8,423 bases of DNA from Chitinophagaceae bacterium UBA4407 (lineage in GTDB: Bacteria; Bacteroidota; Bacteroidia; Chitinophagales; Chitinophagaceae), in contig DGQT01000120.1 of NCBI GenBank assembly GCA_002390845.1, forward strand, positions 1 to 8,423, written 5' to 3'. Positions 1 to 5,790 of the stretch are shown piece by piece. Under the pieces are notes generated by a model. It searched no databases and was not told the DNA's origin. It was given only the letters and a program-made list of their open reading frames with translations. The translations under genes and the position numbers were made by a program. Within the stretch, counting starts at the first letter, position 1. Each line of letters starts with the position of its first letter.

Positions 1-218
1 CAACCAGAAACAGGTTTATTTCGTGGTTTGTTGGTGGGCTTAATTTCCAGATAGAGCATCATTTATTTCCAAAGATATCGCATATACATTACCCGCAGAT
101 CAGCCGTATTATTAAACAAGCTTGTAAAGAGTATGGTGTTAAGTATGTAGAATACCGCAAAATGCACCATGCTGTGATATCGCATATTTCTTTTTTAAGG
201 CAGATGGGTAAAGCCTGA
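1..218 (+). CDS. Membrane fatty acid desaturase, C-terminal fragment
   Basis: This is the last 71 codons of a gene cut by the window edge, with the first whole codon at base 3 and a TGA stop at 216-218. The fragment carries the motif NFQIEHHLFP (codons 14-23), the third histidine box of membrane di-iron fatty acid desaturases. The Q-I-E-H-H form, with Gln in place of the first His, is characteristic of the acyl-lipid/front-end desaturase branch. The protein would introduce a double bond into a fatty acyl chain at the cytoplasmic membrane, taking electrons from a ferredoxin or cytochrome b5-like partner. The other two histidine boxes lie outside the window. The tail after the box is basic and ends near RQMGKA, a normal-looking terminus. 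Regiospecificity cannot be told from this piece. A strong terminator follows 20 bases later, so this is the last gene of its transcript. Confidence 0.9.
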   Translation, partial: TRNRFISWFVGGLNFQIEHHLFPKISHIHYPQISRIIKQACKEYGVKYVEYRKMHHAVISHISFLRQMGKA

Positions 219-237
219 TTTTTAATTAACAATATTC

Positions 238-271
238 AAAAAACCGTTCGATTTACATCGAGCGGTTTTTT
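238..271. terminator. Bidirectional intrinsic terminator between convergent genes
   Basis: A near-perfect inverted repeat pairs 238-251 with 258-271 around a 6-base loop. It has 14 pairs, with one G-T wobble when read on the plus strand. The outer arms are A6 on the left and T6 on the right, so each strand ends in a T tract after a CG-rich stem core (CCGTTCGA/TCGAGCGG). It lies 20 bases past the desaturase stop and about 110 bases past the stop of the convergent DUF4188 gene, so it can serve both. Confidence 0.88.
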
Positions 272-324
272 ATTTTATTAACCGGCTTGATGCTGAACTG
301 TTGAATATGATTCCAAACGCAAAA

Positions 325-367
325 GTGTGCGACGCAAGAGTAGCCCAATAGAAATTCTAAAGCCCGG
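325..367 (-). repeat. Dispersed intergenic repeat, copy A
   Basis: The element contains GTGCGACGCAA (327-337), then 23 bases, then the end of a short AGCCCGG block (361-367). The same two blocks recur with exactly the same total length (41 bases) at 3631-3671. In the orientation used here for the family (TTGCGTCGCAC then CTTGTAC), this copy is on the minus strand. The CTTGTAC tail is poorly kept (CACTTTTGC). It lies between the bidirectional terminator and the DUF4188 stop codon, and it encodes nothing recognisable. Confidence 0.7.
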
Positions 368-382
368 AAAAAAAATGCTTTC

Positions 383-850
383 TTATTTCTTTATCCTGTT
401 GCCCGCATATTCAAGTTTTCCGGAAGCCGGAACCAGTTCCCCAATTTTGCCCAGACCTTTAGGGGGCATGTTGTTATAAATACATTCATACTCACCGGCA
501 TGTACTTTAAAAGTTTCGTGCCAAATGCCCACGTCGCCATTGCTCCTGACTTTCGTATTAAATGCTTTCCAGGCCGGATAATGCAGCCCATCACGGTCTT
601 TTGCGTAAGCTTCAAGATGTTCAAAAGAACGCCAGTACTGCACAATAACACTAAAGCTTTGCTCCACTCCCAGAAAACCCGTTTCTTCCATGCTTTTCGA
701 AGCAAGTTCTTTCAGCATTTTATTCATTGCCATTGCAACTGGCCACCATTTACCAATCTTCCAAAGTTTATTTATTCGCATGCCAATAAGAAAAACAACA
801 AAGTCGCCCTCTATGCTTGCTGTCATTCGCTTATTTATTGTAGCTGCCAT
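383..850 (-). CDS. DUF4188 family protein (monooxygenase af470-like fold)
   Basis: This 155-aa soluble protein matches the DUF4188 family (Pfam PF13826, named after the af470 monooxygenase of fungal fumagillin biosynthesis), which is expected to adopt a dimeric alpha+beta barrel. Family hallmarks in order are EGDFVVFLIGMRINKLW (14-30), VIVQYWRSFEHLEAYA (68-83), HYPAWKAFN (90-98), VGIWHETF (107-114) and YNNMPPKGLG (125-134). No cofactor motif is visible, as is usual for cofactor-poor barrel monooxygenases, and the substrate is unknown. The ATG at 850-848 is preferred over an in-frame TTG at 892-890, because the conserved domain begins just after MAATINKR and the 14 extra residues look non-conserved. 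It is a lone gene convergent with the desaturase. I am sure of the family; enzyme activity is only an expectation. Confidence 0.88.
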   Translation of the reverse strand: MAATINKRMTASIEGDFVVFLIGMRINKLWKIGKWWPVAMAMNKMLKELASKSMEETGFLGVEQSFSVIVQYWRSFEHLEAYAKDRDGLHYPAWKAFNTKVRSNGDVGIWHETFKVHAGEYECIYNNMPPKGLGKIGELVPASGKLEYAGNRIKK

Positions 851-948
851 ATTATTTTGGTTTATGATTGTGTTGATTTTACAGAAGCTCAAAATTAAAA
901 ATAATATTTTCGTAGTGTTCAGGCAGGTTTAAAGAACTATTTTTTTAT

Positions 949-1014
949 AAACCAGCTTTGTTTCTTTGTGGCACCGCCTGTTGTGTCACTCCCTTGTACA
1001 GCATTATTTCATTG
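949..1014 (+). repeat. Dispersed intergenic repeat, degenerate copy E
   Basis: The stretch 980-999 matches the family core plus tail at about 16 of 20 positions (GTTGTGTCACTCCCTTGTAC against GTTGCGTCGCAC-TCTTGTAC). Upstream, ACCAGCT (951-957) stands at the same spacing as the GAGCCnGGC block of the other copies. The bases just before the core (CACCGCCTG) nearly repeat those of copy C read on its own strand (CATCGCCTG). It lies in the 327-base gap between the DUF4188 start and the lipoprotein gene. Apart from this copy and the promoter at 1130, I see nothing in that gap. Confidence 0.55.
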
Positions 1015-1129
1015 GATCTTTGGCCTACACTACGGCTTGGTTGCAAGAAAATAAACCGGTGCACTGGCAATATTTTTTAAATTTTACCGTACTTAACAGA
1101 ACATTCCGGAGAAATTTCAGGTTTTAGTA

Positions 1130-1137
1130 TAAATTTG
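1130..1137 (+). promoter_or_regulatory. Bacteroidota-type promoter -7 element (TAAATTTG)
   Basis: TAAATTTG fits the Bacteroidota -7 consensus TAnnTTTG exactly and lies 40 bases before the lipoprotein ATG, giving a predicted 5' leader of about 35 bases. The -33 partner is not clear; only TTTCAGG near 1114 is at about the right distance. It would drive the five-gene cluster that follows. Confidence 0.5.
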
Positions 1138-1177
1138 CCCCGAATCCAAATAAAACTATTCTATTAAACATGCGATT

Positions 1178-1300
1178 ATGAAAAAGACGCTGATGCTCAT
1201 AACAATCCTTAGCCTGGCAGTTGCCATGTTTTCTTCGTGCTACGAAAGCCGCAGGAGTTCTACCTGTCCTTCGCACGACAAGAATTATTTCAGAAAATAA
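1178..1300 (+). CDS. Small lipoprotein, 40 aa, CPSHDK type
   Basis: The ORF starts ATG AAA AAG and encodes 40 residues. A short basic N-terminus is followed by a hydrophobic stretch (LMLITILSLAVAMF, 5-18) and then SSC, a lipobox-like signal with the lipidated cysteine at C21. The mature peptide would be only about 20 residues, rich in Ser, Arg and His, with a second Cys in TCPSHDKNYF (29-38). Small lipoproteins ending in a CPxxxK-like tail are, to my knowledge, common in Bacteroidota genomes and have no assigned role. The gene has a good promoter 40 bases upstream. Its TAA lies 9 bases before the next start codon and in the same frame, so the two genes are probably cotranslated. It probably sits in the outer or inner membrane. 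The short length leaves some doubt, but signal, lipobox and promoter agree. Confidence 0.72.
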   Translation: MKKTLMLITILSLAVAMFSSCYESRRSSTCPSHDKNYFRK

Positions 1301-1309
1301 AAAATTTGC

Positions 1310-1666
1310 GTGAAGATTCCATCTGCACTTAACTGGAAAATATTAACCGAAATAGATCAACTCGCTAATCTCTTAGAGGCATCATATAAAAAACCTCAGG
1401 TTTTATTTAAACACAGTACCCGTTGCAGCGTTAGCAGTATTGCCTTACAAAGAATTGAAAAATCTGCCACTGTACCCAATGCTGATTTCTATTTTCTCGA
1501 CCTTATCCGTTTCCGTAACATTTCTGATAAAATTGCACACGAATTAAAGGTGTATCACGAATCTCCTCAATTACTCCTGGTAATCGATGGCAAATGCATT
1601 TACACGGAAAGCCATCTTGGTATCGACATGATGGAATTGGCTGAACAAATCCCAGCTTTTAACTGA
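1310..1666 (+). CDS. ytxJ: Bacillithiol system redox-active protein YtxJ (BrxC-like)
   Basis: This 118-aa thioredoxin-fold protein belongs to the YtxJ/BrxC family (DUF2847), which reduces mixed disulfides between proteins and bacillithiol in the cytoplasm. The signature FKHSTRCSVSSIAL (33-46) carries the single active cysteine C39; Bacillus BrxC has TCPIS at the same place. Further family blocks are YFLDLIRFRNIS (61-72) and the cis-proline region HESPQ (83-87), followed by GKCIYTESH (94-102). A second Cys, C96, is present. The only good start in this frame is GTG at 1310; the preceding in-frame codons run back to the lipoprotein stop. It is 29 bases ahead of the oxidoreductase gene, consistent with one operon. 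The family call is firm; participation in bacillithiol chemistry depends on the host making bacillithiol, which the window cannot show. Confidence 0.9.
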   Translation: MKIPSALNWKILTEIDQLANLLEASYKKPQVLFKHSTRCSVSSIALQRIEKSATVPNADFYFLDLIRFRNISDKIAHELKVYHESPQLLLVIDGKCIYTESHLGIDMMELAEQIPAFN

Positions 1667-1695
1667 GTAATTCTTATTAAATCCAACCACATTAT

Positions 1696-2334
1696 ATGAT
1701 CGTTACAGTATTTGGTGCTACAGGACGTGTAGGTAAATACATTGTGCGTATGGCCCTTGCAAAAGGCTATAATGTAAAAGCATTTGGCAGAAATATTGAA
1801 AGCCTGATTGATGCTGATTTAAACAACGATAAATTAGAAACAATAAAAGGTTTTGTATTTGACAAAACTGATGTGTTGAAAGCTGTAAGTGGATCTGATG
1901 TTATATTTTCTGCACTAGGTGGCGGCATTGATGGTTCTGACAAAACAAGAAGCCTGGGAATAAAAAATATTACGGAACAGATGTTTAAAGCAGGCGTAAA
2001 AAGGATTCTTGCCGTAGGCGGTATGGGCAGCCTTAAAGATGATGAATATGAATACAGGTTTAACAGGCCAGATTATCCCGCAGTATTCAGAGCTGTAAGC
2101 GCAGAACATTTTCAGGCATATCAATATTTAAAAGCATCCGATCTTGACTGGACCTTTGTTTGTCCACCTGACATAAAAGATGGAGAAGCAACTGAAAAAT
2201 ATATTATAAGTGAAGAGTATAAACCGGTGCCTTACGTTAATAGAATTTATGCAGGTGATATTGCTGATTTTATGTTGAAAGAAGCTGAGTTAAATCAATA
2301 CATAAATAAACGTGTGGGTATTTGCAGCCTTTAG
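1696..2334 (+). CDS. NAD(P)-binding oxidoreductase (atypical SDR, NmrA/BVR-B-like)
   Basis: This 212-aa Rossmann-fold protein starts directly with the nucleotide-binding motif VFGATGRVG (5-13, GxTGxxG). It continues with VIFSALGGG in the middle and a conserved-looking YLKASDLDWTFVCPP segment, which is the usual layout of the NAD(P)H-binding PF13460 group (flavin/biliverdin reductase B-like, YwnB-like). The short-chain dehydrogenase YxxxK catalytic pair is not evident, so it may be an oxidoreductase with an unusual active site or a redox-sensing protein. The length is normal for the group. It lies between ytxJ and the permease, all on one strand. Its substrate cannot be predicted. A role in redox homeostasis fits the neighbours but is inference. 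Confidence 0.85.
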   Translation: MIVTVFGATGRVGKYIVRMALAKGYNVKAFGRNIESLIDADLNNDKLETIKGFVFDKTDVLKAVSGSDVIFSALGGGIDGSDKTRSLGIKNITEQMFKAGVKRILAVGGMGSLKDDEYEYRFNRPDYPAVFRAVSAEHFQAYQYLKASDLDWTFVCPPDIKDGEATEKYIISEEYKPVPYVNRIYAGDIADFMLKEAELNQYINKRVGICSL

Positions 2335-2335
2335 T

Positions 2336-2355
2336 AATGTAACTATTGTTACATT
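2336..2355. promoter_or_regulatory. Perfect inverted repeat, operator-like
   Basis: AATGTAACTATTGTTACATT is a perfect 8+4+8 dyad. It begins one base after the oxidoreductase stop codon and ends 40 bases before the permease ATG. The TGTAAC-N4-GTTACA core has the arm length and spacing of sites bound by Crp/Fnr-family dimers, so it may be an operator for tauE and the DUF6132 gene. It could instead form a small RNA hairpin, but no T tract follows, so it is not a terminator. Confidence 0.5.
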
Positions 2356-2395
2356 GCAGGCTGAAGTGATTCGCACAGTTTTGTGCATAATTAAA

Positions 2396-3190
2396 ATGAT
2401 CATTGCCGGATATATTGCAGCAGTATTAATCGGTATATCGCTTGGCCTTATTGGTGGAGGCGGATCAATACTTACAATACCGGTTTTAGTCTACCTCTTT
2501 GGTGTACAACCCATAGCTGCAACAGGTTATTCCCTTTTTATTGTTGGGTCTTCAAGTTTTATAGGAGCAATAAAGAATTATAGAAAAGGTTTGGTAAACG
2601 TTCCTACCGCAATTTATTTCAGCACTGCATCTGCGATTACCGTATTAATTACAAGAAAATTTTTATTGCATATTATCCCCGATCAGCTTTTTACAATCGG
2701 CAGTTGGGTTATTACCAAATCGCTGTTTACAATGCTGCTGTTTGCTGTAGTAATGATCATTGCTGCAACAAAAATGATTAACTCTAAAGAGCCAGAAGCT
2801 TGCGCCACGATCGAATATAAACCTGTTTTTACAAAAATATTACCAGCCGGTTTGGGAATCGGGTTACTCACCGGTTTGCTGGGTGCAGGTGGTGGCTTTC
2901 TTATTATACCCGCCTTAATCTTTCACTTTCATTTATCTGTAAAAAAAGCGATTGGCACATCATTAATGATCATCTCCATAAACAGCCTTATTGGTTTTGC
3001 CGGAGACATATTTCACACCACAGTAAACTGGAATTTATTGTTGCCAATTACGGCGGTTGCCGCTGTGGGCATTTTTATTGGCACTAAACTTGGCGAAAAA
3101 ATTCAAGGCGAAAAATTAAAAAAAGGATTTGGATGGTTTGTACTCATCATGGGTATTTATGTACTCATTAAAGAAATCTCAGCTTTATAA
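2396..3190 (+). CDS. TauE/SafE family sulfite/anion exporter, inner-membrane protein
   Basis: This is a 264-aa, strongly hydrophobic membrane protein of the TauE/SafE (formerly DUF81) family, whose studied members export sulfite, sulfoacetate or related organosulfur anions. The family's internal duplication is clear: GISLGLIGGGGSILTIPVL (13-31) and GIGLLTGLLGAGGGFLIIPA (154-173) are the paired glycine-rich loops. About seven to eight membrane segments are suggested, with a polar central loop around 128-147. ATG at 2396 is chosen: an upstream GTG at 2312 would overlap the previous gene and add 28 residues that precede the first conserved segment. It follows the oxidoreductase after 61 bases that hold a perfect dyad, and is followed 45 bases later by a DUF6132 gene. 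The transported substrate is not determinable from sequence. Confidence 0.9.
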   Translation: MIIAGYIAAVLIGISLGLIGGGGSILTIPVLVYLFGVQPIAATGYSLFIVGSSSFIGAIKNYRKGLVNVPTAIYFSTASAITVLITRKFLLHIIPDQLFTIGSWVITKSLFTMLLFAVVMIIAATKMINSKEPEACATIEYKPVFTKILPAGLGIGLLTGLLGAGGGFLIIPALIFHFHLSVKKAIGTSLMIISINSLIGFAGDIFHTTVNWNLLLPITAVAAVGIFIGTKLGEKIQGEKLKKGFGWFVLIMGIYVLIKEISAL

Positions 3191-3235
3191 TATTTTGTAA
3201 GTTTACACAAATAATTCACCGGATATTCCTGAAAT

Positions 3236-3439
3236 ATGAAACCTCTAACCAAAAAAATTATTCTCTATACTCTGGGTGCCATTGCAGGCGCTGTCGGCGG
3301 TTACCTGTATGCTGTAAATGTGGGTTGTAAAACTGGCACCTGCATGATTACTTCAAGCCCGCTAAACAGTACGATTTATTTTGGCGTATTGGGCTTGCTG
3401 GTAATAAGCATTTTTATGCCGTCGAAATCAAAGGCATAA
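3236..3439 (+). CDS. DUF6132 family small membrane protein
   Basis: This 67-aa protein has two predicted membrane segments (about 8-28 and 46-61). The loop between them carries the family hallmark GGYLYAVNVGCKTGTCMITS (21-40) with two cysteines, C31 and C36, spaced CxxxxC. I recognise this pattern as DUF6132, a small Bacteroidota family with no assigned function that is often encoded near thiol- or sulfur-related genes. The cysteine pair could form a disulfide or bind a metal or a thiol carrier, which is speculation. It is the last gene of the co-directional cluster. No terminator-like hairpin with a T tract follows; instead an inverted repeat element starts 7 bases after the stop codon. Confidence 0.8.
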   Translation: MKPLTKKIILYTLGAIAGAVGGYLYAVNVGCKTGTCMITSSPLNSTIYFGVLGLLVISIFMPSKSKA

Positions 3440-3445
3440 ATTTAA

Positions 3446-3677
3446 TTTGAGCCCGGCTAAGATTTACTATGAGGCTTTTCTTGCGTCGCACCCGTGTACT
3501 TTTAGGTTATGAATCAGCAAGTGCGAAACATAAATCGTGGTTTATAAATCGCAAGTTCAGAAACGTAAGACAAATTTGCAATTTACTTCTACCAGCTTGG
3601 TTTGCTCAAAATCGTTCAGAATGTACAAGTGTGCGACGCAACAGGCGATGCTATAAAATACAATAGCCCGGCTCATA
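3446..3677. repeat. Inverted pair of the dispersed repeat (copies B and C)
   Basis: Two copies of the repeat face each other. Copy B (plus) has GAGCCCGGC at 3449-3457, 23 bases, then TTGCGTCGCAC at 3481-3491 and GTGTAC. Copy C (minus) has GTACAAGT then GTGCGACGCAA at 3631-3641, and TAGCCCGGCTC at 3664-3674. The outer ends (3449-3459 and 3664-3674) are complementary at 10 of 11 positions, so the 226-base unit could fold into a long hairpin with a loop of about 140 bases. The interior is AT-rich and shows ATAAATCG twice. The unit fills the gap between the DUF6132 gene and the kinase terminator. A 65-codon open frame across it (3469-3666) reads through repeat DNA and has no protein features, so I do not call it a gene. 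Confidence 0.72.
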
Positions 3678-3705
3678 AAAAAAGCCTGTATTTAAACAAG
3701 CTTTT
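3677..3705 (-). terminator. Intrinsic terminator of the deoxynucleoside kinase gene
   Basis: Read on the minus strand, AAAAGCTTGT (3705-3696) pairs with ACAGGCTTTT (3689-3680) around a 6-base loop. This gives ten pairs including one wobble, followed directly by a run of seven T (3683-3677). It begins 26 bases after the kinase stop codon. The T tract abuts the outer end of repeat copy C. Confidence 0.8.
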
Positions 3706-3730
3706 ATAAGTTTAACCAGCAAAATGAATT

Positions 3731-4366
3731 CTAAAATAAACCGAAGAGCATGCCATCGATCTTTGTAATTATTTCGCCAAGATCCTCATCTTTTTCCGCG
3801 AAATTATTTTTGTCAACATCGATTACCAGCAGCTGACCTTCCTTGTAACCTTCAATCCATTTATTGTATAATTCGTTTAGTTTTTTAATATAATCGAGCC
3901 GGATATTTTCTTCATACTCACGGCCACGTTTCTGTATCTGGCCTACGAGCGTAGGTACAGAAGCTTTTAAATAAATCAGCAGATCGGGTGGCTGCACCAT
4001 GGTTTTCAGCGTTTGAAAAAACTGGAAATAATTCTCAAAATCACGTTTGCTCATTAACCCCATTTCGTGCAGGTTGGGGGCAAAGATATTCGCATCTTCA
4101 TGAATCGTTCTGTCTTGAATGATGGTTTCTGTACCACGCTGAATTTCGAGCAGTTGGTTTAACCGGCTGTTTAAAAAATAGATCTGAAGGTTAAAGCTCC
4201 AGCGGGGCATATCTTCATAAAAATCCATCAGGTAAGGGTTGTGATCAACATCTTCAAACTGTGGTATCCACTTATAATGTTTGCTTAATAATTCTGTAAG
4301 TGTGGTTTTACCAGCGCCAATATTTCCCGCAACAGCAATATGTTTGGGTTTCTTTGTTTTAGCCAT
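3731..4366 (-). CDS. Deoxynucleoside kinase (dNK family)
   Basis: This 211-aa cytoplasmic enzyme phosphorylates deoxynucleosides with ATP in the nucleotide salvage pathway. The family layout is complete: P-loop GNIGAGKTT (14-22), the base-stacking and catalytic region with E38 (FEDVD), the substrate-contacting Gln in FNLQIYFL (58-65), the DRTIHED motif (85-91; DRS/ERS in relatives) and the arginine-rich LID KRGREYE (146-152). The length is typical of bacterial dAdo/dGuo-type kinases, but base specificity is uncertain. ATG at 4366 is preferred to an in-frame TTG at 4390, because the conserved core starts soon after MAKTKKPK. No Shine-Dalgarno is seen, as is usual in Bacteroidota. It is a single-gene unit with its own terminator, 108 bases downstream of the trpS stop. 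Confidence 0.93.
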   Translation of the reverse strand: MAKTKKPKHIAVAGNIGAGKTTLTELLSKHYKWIPQFEDVDHNPYLMDFYEDMPRWSFNLQIYFLNSRLNQLLEIQRGTETIIQDRTIHEDANIFAPNLHEMGLMSKRDFENYFQFFQTLKTMVQPPDLLIYLKASVPTLVGQIQKRGREYEENIRLDYIKKLNELYNKWIEGYKEGQLLVIDVDKNNFAEKDEDLGEIITKIDGMLFGLF

Positions 4367-4474
4367 AAGATTGAAATGTTCGGGCAACAAGTTACAGGAA
4401 ACAAGTTTTAGATTATTGTAAACCCTTAAAAATATTTATCCGGGTTTTTCGCTTGAAGCGGGCTGTGTGTTTTG

Positions 4475-5473
4475 CTATATGTAATTAACACCTACAGCAG
4501 CCCTTACAAGACCAATCGTTTCTTTTGCACTGGCAACAGCTTTTTCTGCACCTGTCTTTATTACTTTACTTAAATATTCTTTATCTGCTTCTATGGCCGC
4601 AGCCTTATCCCGAATGGGGGCTATAAAAGCTACCATATCTTCGGCTAGCTGTTTTTTCATATCGCCATAACGAATAATGCAGCTATTAAAATCACTTTCA
4701 AATTTTTCAGCAGTATCTGCCATACTTACCAGGTTCATTAGCACAAAAAGATTTTCTATATAAGCCGGCTTTATTGAATTGGGTTCTGTGGGGCCACTGT
4801 CAGTTTTTGCTTTCATTATTTTCTTGCGTATTAGTTCATCTGTATCAGCAAGGTATAATGTATTCATATGGTTTTCGCTCTTACTCATTTTACCATTACC
4901 ATCAAGGCTAAGGATCTTTATAAGATCGTTTCCGTAGTTAAAGGCCTGCGGTATTGGAAAAACATCGCCGTAACGGTGGTTAAAACGTTCGGCAAAATTC
5001 CTGCACATCTCAAGGTGTTGCTCCTGGTCTTTACCTACAGGCACTTTAGTTGCACGATGTATTAAAATATCTGCGGTTTGTAGTACCGGGTAGGTAAGTA
5101 AACCGGCATTTACATTATTGGGATTGCTGCGTACCTTATCTTTAAATGCAGCCGTTTTCTCAAGCTCGCCTTTGTATGCAAGCATGTTTAAATAAAGATA
5201 TAATTCTGCAATTTCAGGAACATCGCTTTGAACAAATAATACAGATTTTTCCGGGTCAAGTCCCGATGCAAGCAGCTCTGATAACAACCGCAGCACATTA
5301 TTTTTTAGCGCTTTTGTATCAGGGTGTGTGGTAAGGCTATGCCAGTCTACAATGCAGAAATAGCAGTCAAATTCGCTTTGCATTTTTACCCAGTTGCGTA
5401 CCGCTCCAAAATAATTGCCCAGATGTAAATTGCCCGTAGGCCTTATACCACTTAATACAAGCTCTTTTTTCAT
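4475..5473 (-). CDS. trpS: Tryptophanyl-tRNA synthetase
   Basis: This 332-aa class Ic aminoacyl-tRNA synthetase charges tRNA-Trp with tryptophan. The start MKKELVLSGIRPTGNLHLGN contains the ATP-binding HIGH-type motif HLGN (17-20). The tryptophan/ATP pocket motifs GLLTYPVLQTADIL (124-137) and VGKDQEQHLE (146-155) follow, then GNGKMSKSE (192-200) with the KMSKS loop at 195-199. The length equals that of usual bacterial TrpS, so the gene is intact. The start is fixed by the conserved N-terminus. A TATCTTCG promoter-like element lies only 7 bases before the ATG, which would give a very short leader or none. No clear T-tract terminator separates it from the kinase gene 108 bases downstream, so readthrough into that gene is possible. 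Confidence 0.97.
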   Translation of the reverse strand: MKKELVLSGIRPTGNLHLGNYFGAVRNWVKMQSEFDCYFCIVDWHSLTTHPDTKALKNNVLRLLSELLASGLDPEKSVLFVQSDVPEIAELYLYLNMLAYKGELEKTAAFKDKVRSNPNNVNAGLLTYPVLQTADILIHRATKVPVGKDQEQHLEMCRNFAERFNHRYGDVFPIPQAFNYGNDLIKILSLDGNGKMSKSENHMNTLYLADTDELIRKKIMKAKTDSGPTEPNSIKPAYIENLFVLMNLVSMADTAEKFESDFNSCIIRYGDMKKQLAEDMVAFIAPIRDKAAAIEADKEYLSKVIKTGAEKAVASAKETIGLVRAAVGVNYI

Positions 5474-5480
5474 AAGGGGG

Positions 5481-5488
5481 CGAAGATA
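5481..5488 (-). promoter_or_regulatory. Possible trpS promoter -7 element (TATCTTCG)
   Basis: On the minus strand TATCTTCG differs from the Bacteroidota consensus TAnnTTTG at one position and stands 7 bases before the trpS ATG. Initiation would then fall at or next to the start codon, giving a leaderless or nearly leaderless mRNA. No convincing -33 element is seen, so the call is tentative. Confidence 0.35.
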
Positions 5489-5528
5489 AAAATACTGTAT
5501 GGTGAATAACGATTACCGGAAGAATTTT

Positions 5529-5609
5529 TTTGAGCCAGGCAGCAGAGCATGCATATAGCTTTCGTTGCGTCGCTCTCTTGTACTGTGATAATCCTATTGA
5601 ACATCCGGG
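5529..5609 (+). repeat. Dispersed intergenic repeat, copy D
   Basis: The copy has GAGCCAGGC (5532-5540), 24 bases, then TTGCGTCGCTC (5565-5575) followed by TCTTGTAC (5576-5583). After the tail comes TAATCCTATTGAACA, which resembles the sequence at the same position of copies A and E. It lies in the 317-base gap between trpS and the histidine kinase stop. No inverted partner is found in this gap. Confidence 0.65.
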
Positions 5610-5790
5610 TGCAAGGGCGTATTTGTTTGCAAAGTTTCTTCATAAAATAATTACCCGGCAAATGCTGCATGTATGTTGTTCAGCAACCAGCTAAACCCGC
5701 AGCCAATTGATGCCATGAAAGGGGAACTATGAAACGAGCGTGGCAAGTAAAGACGATCAAAGATGCAATGCCGGCTAAAAAAATGCATTT
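5610..5790. other. Gap downstream of the histidine kinase: no gene seen
   Basis: With copy D and the trpS promoter region this completes the 317-base space between the histidine kinase stop (5791) and the trpS start (5473). Short open frames on both strands have no recognisable protein features. The palindrome AAAATGCATTTT (5780-5791) is self-complementary without a loop and is not a terminator. Confidence 0.4.

Noticed and set aside
500..932. Two overlapping plus-strand frames antisense to the DUF4188 gene
   Set aside because: The minus-strand frame carries clear DUF4188 motifs over the same DNA, so these are shadows.
3469..3666. 65-codon plus-strand open frame starting MRLFLRRTRVL
   Set aside because: It runs through both arms of the inverted repeat. 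The LRRTRVL start is just the repeat core translated, and it has no domain, no credible start context and strongly biased composition.
4367..4474. Possible terminator or small gene between trpS and the kinase
   Set aside because: The best hairpins have stems of only 4-5 bp, without a T tract on the minus strand, and no open frame has protein-like features.
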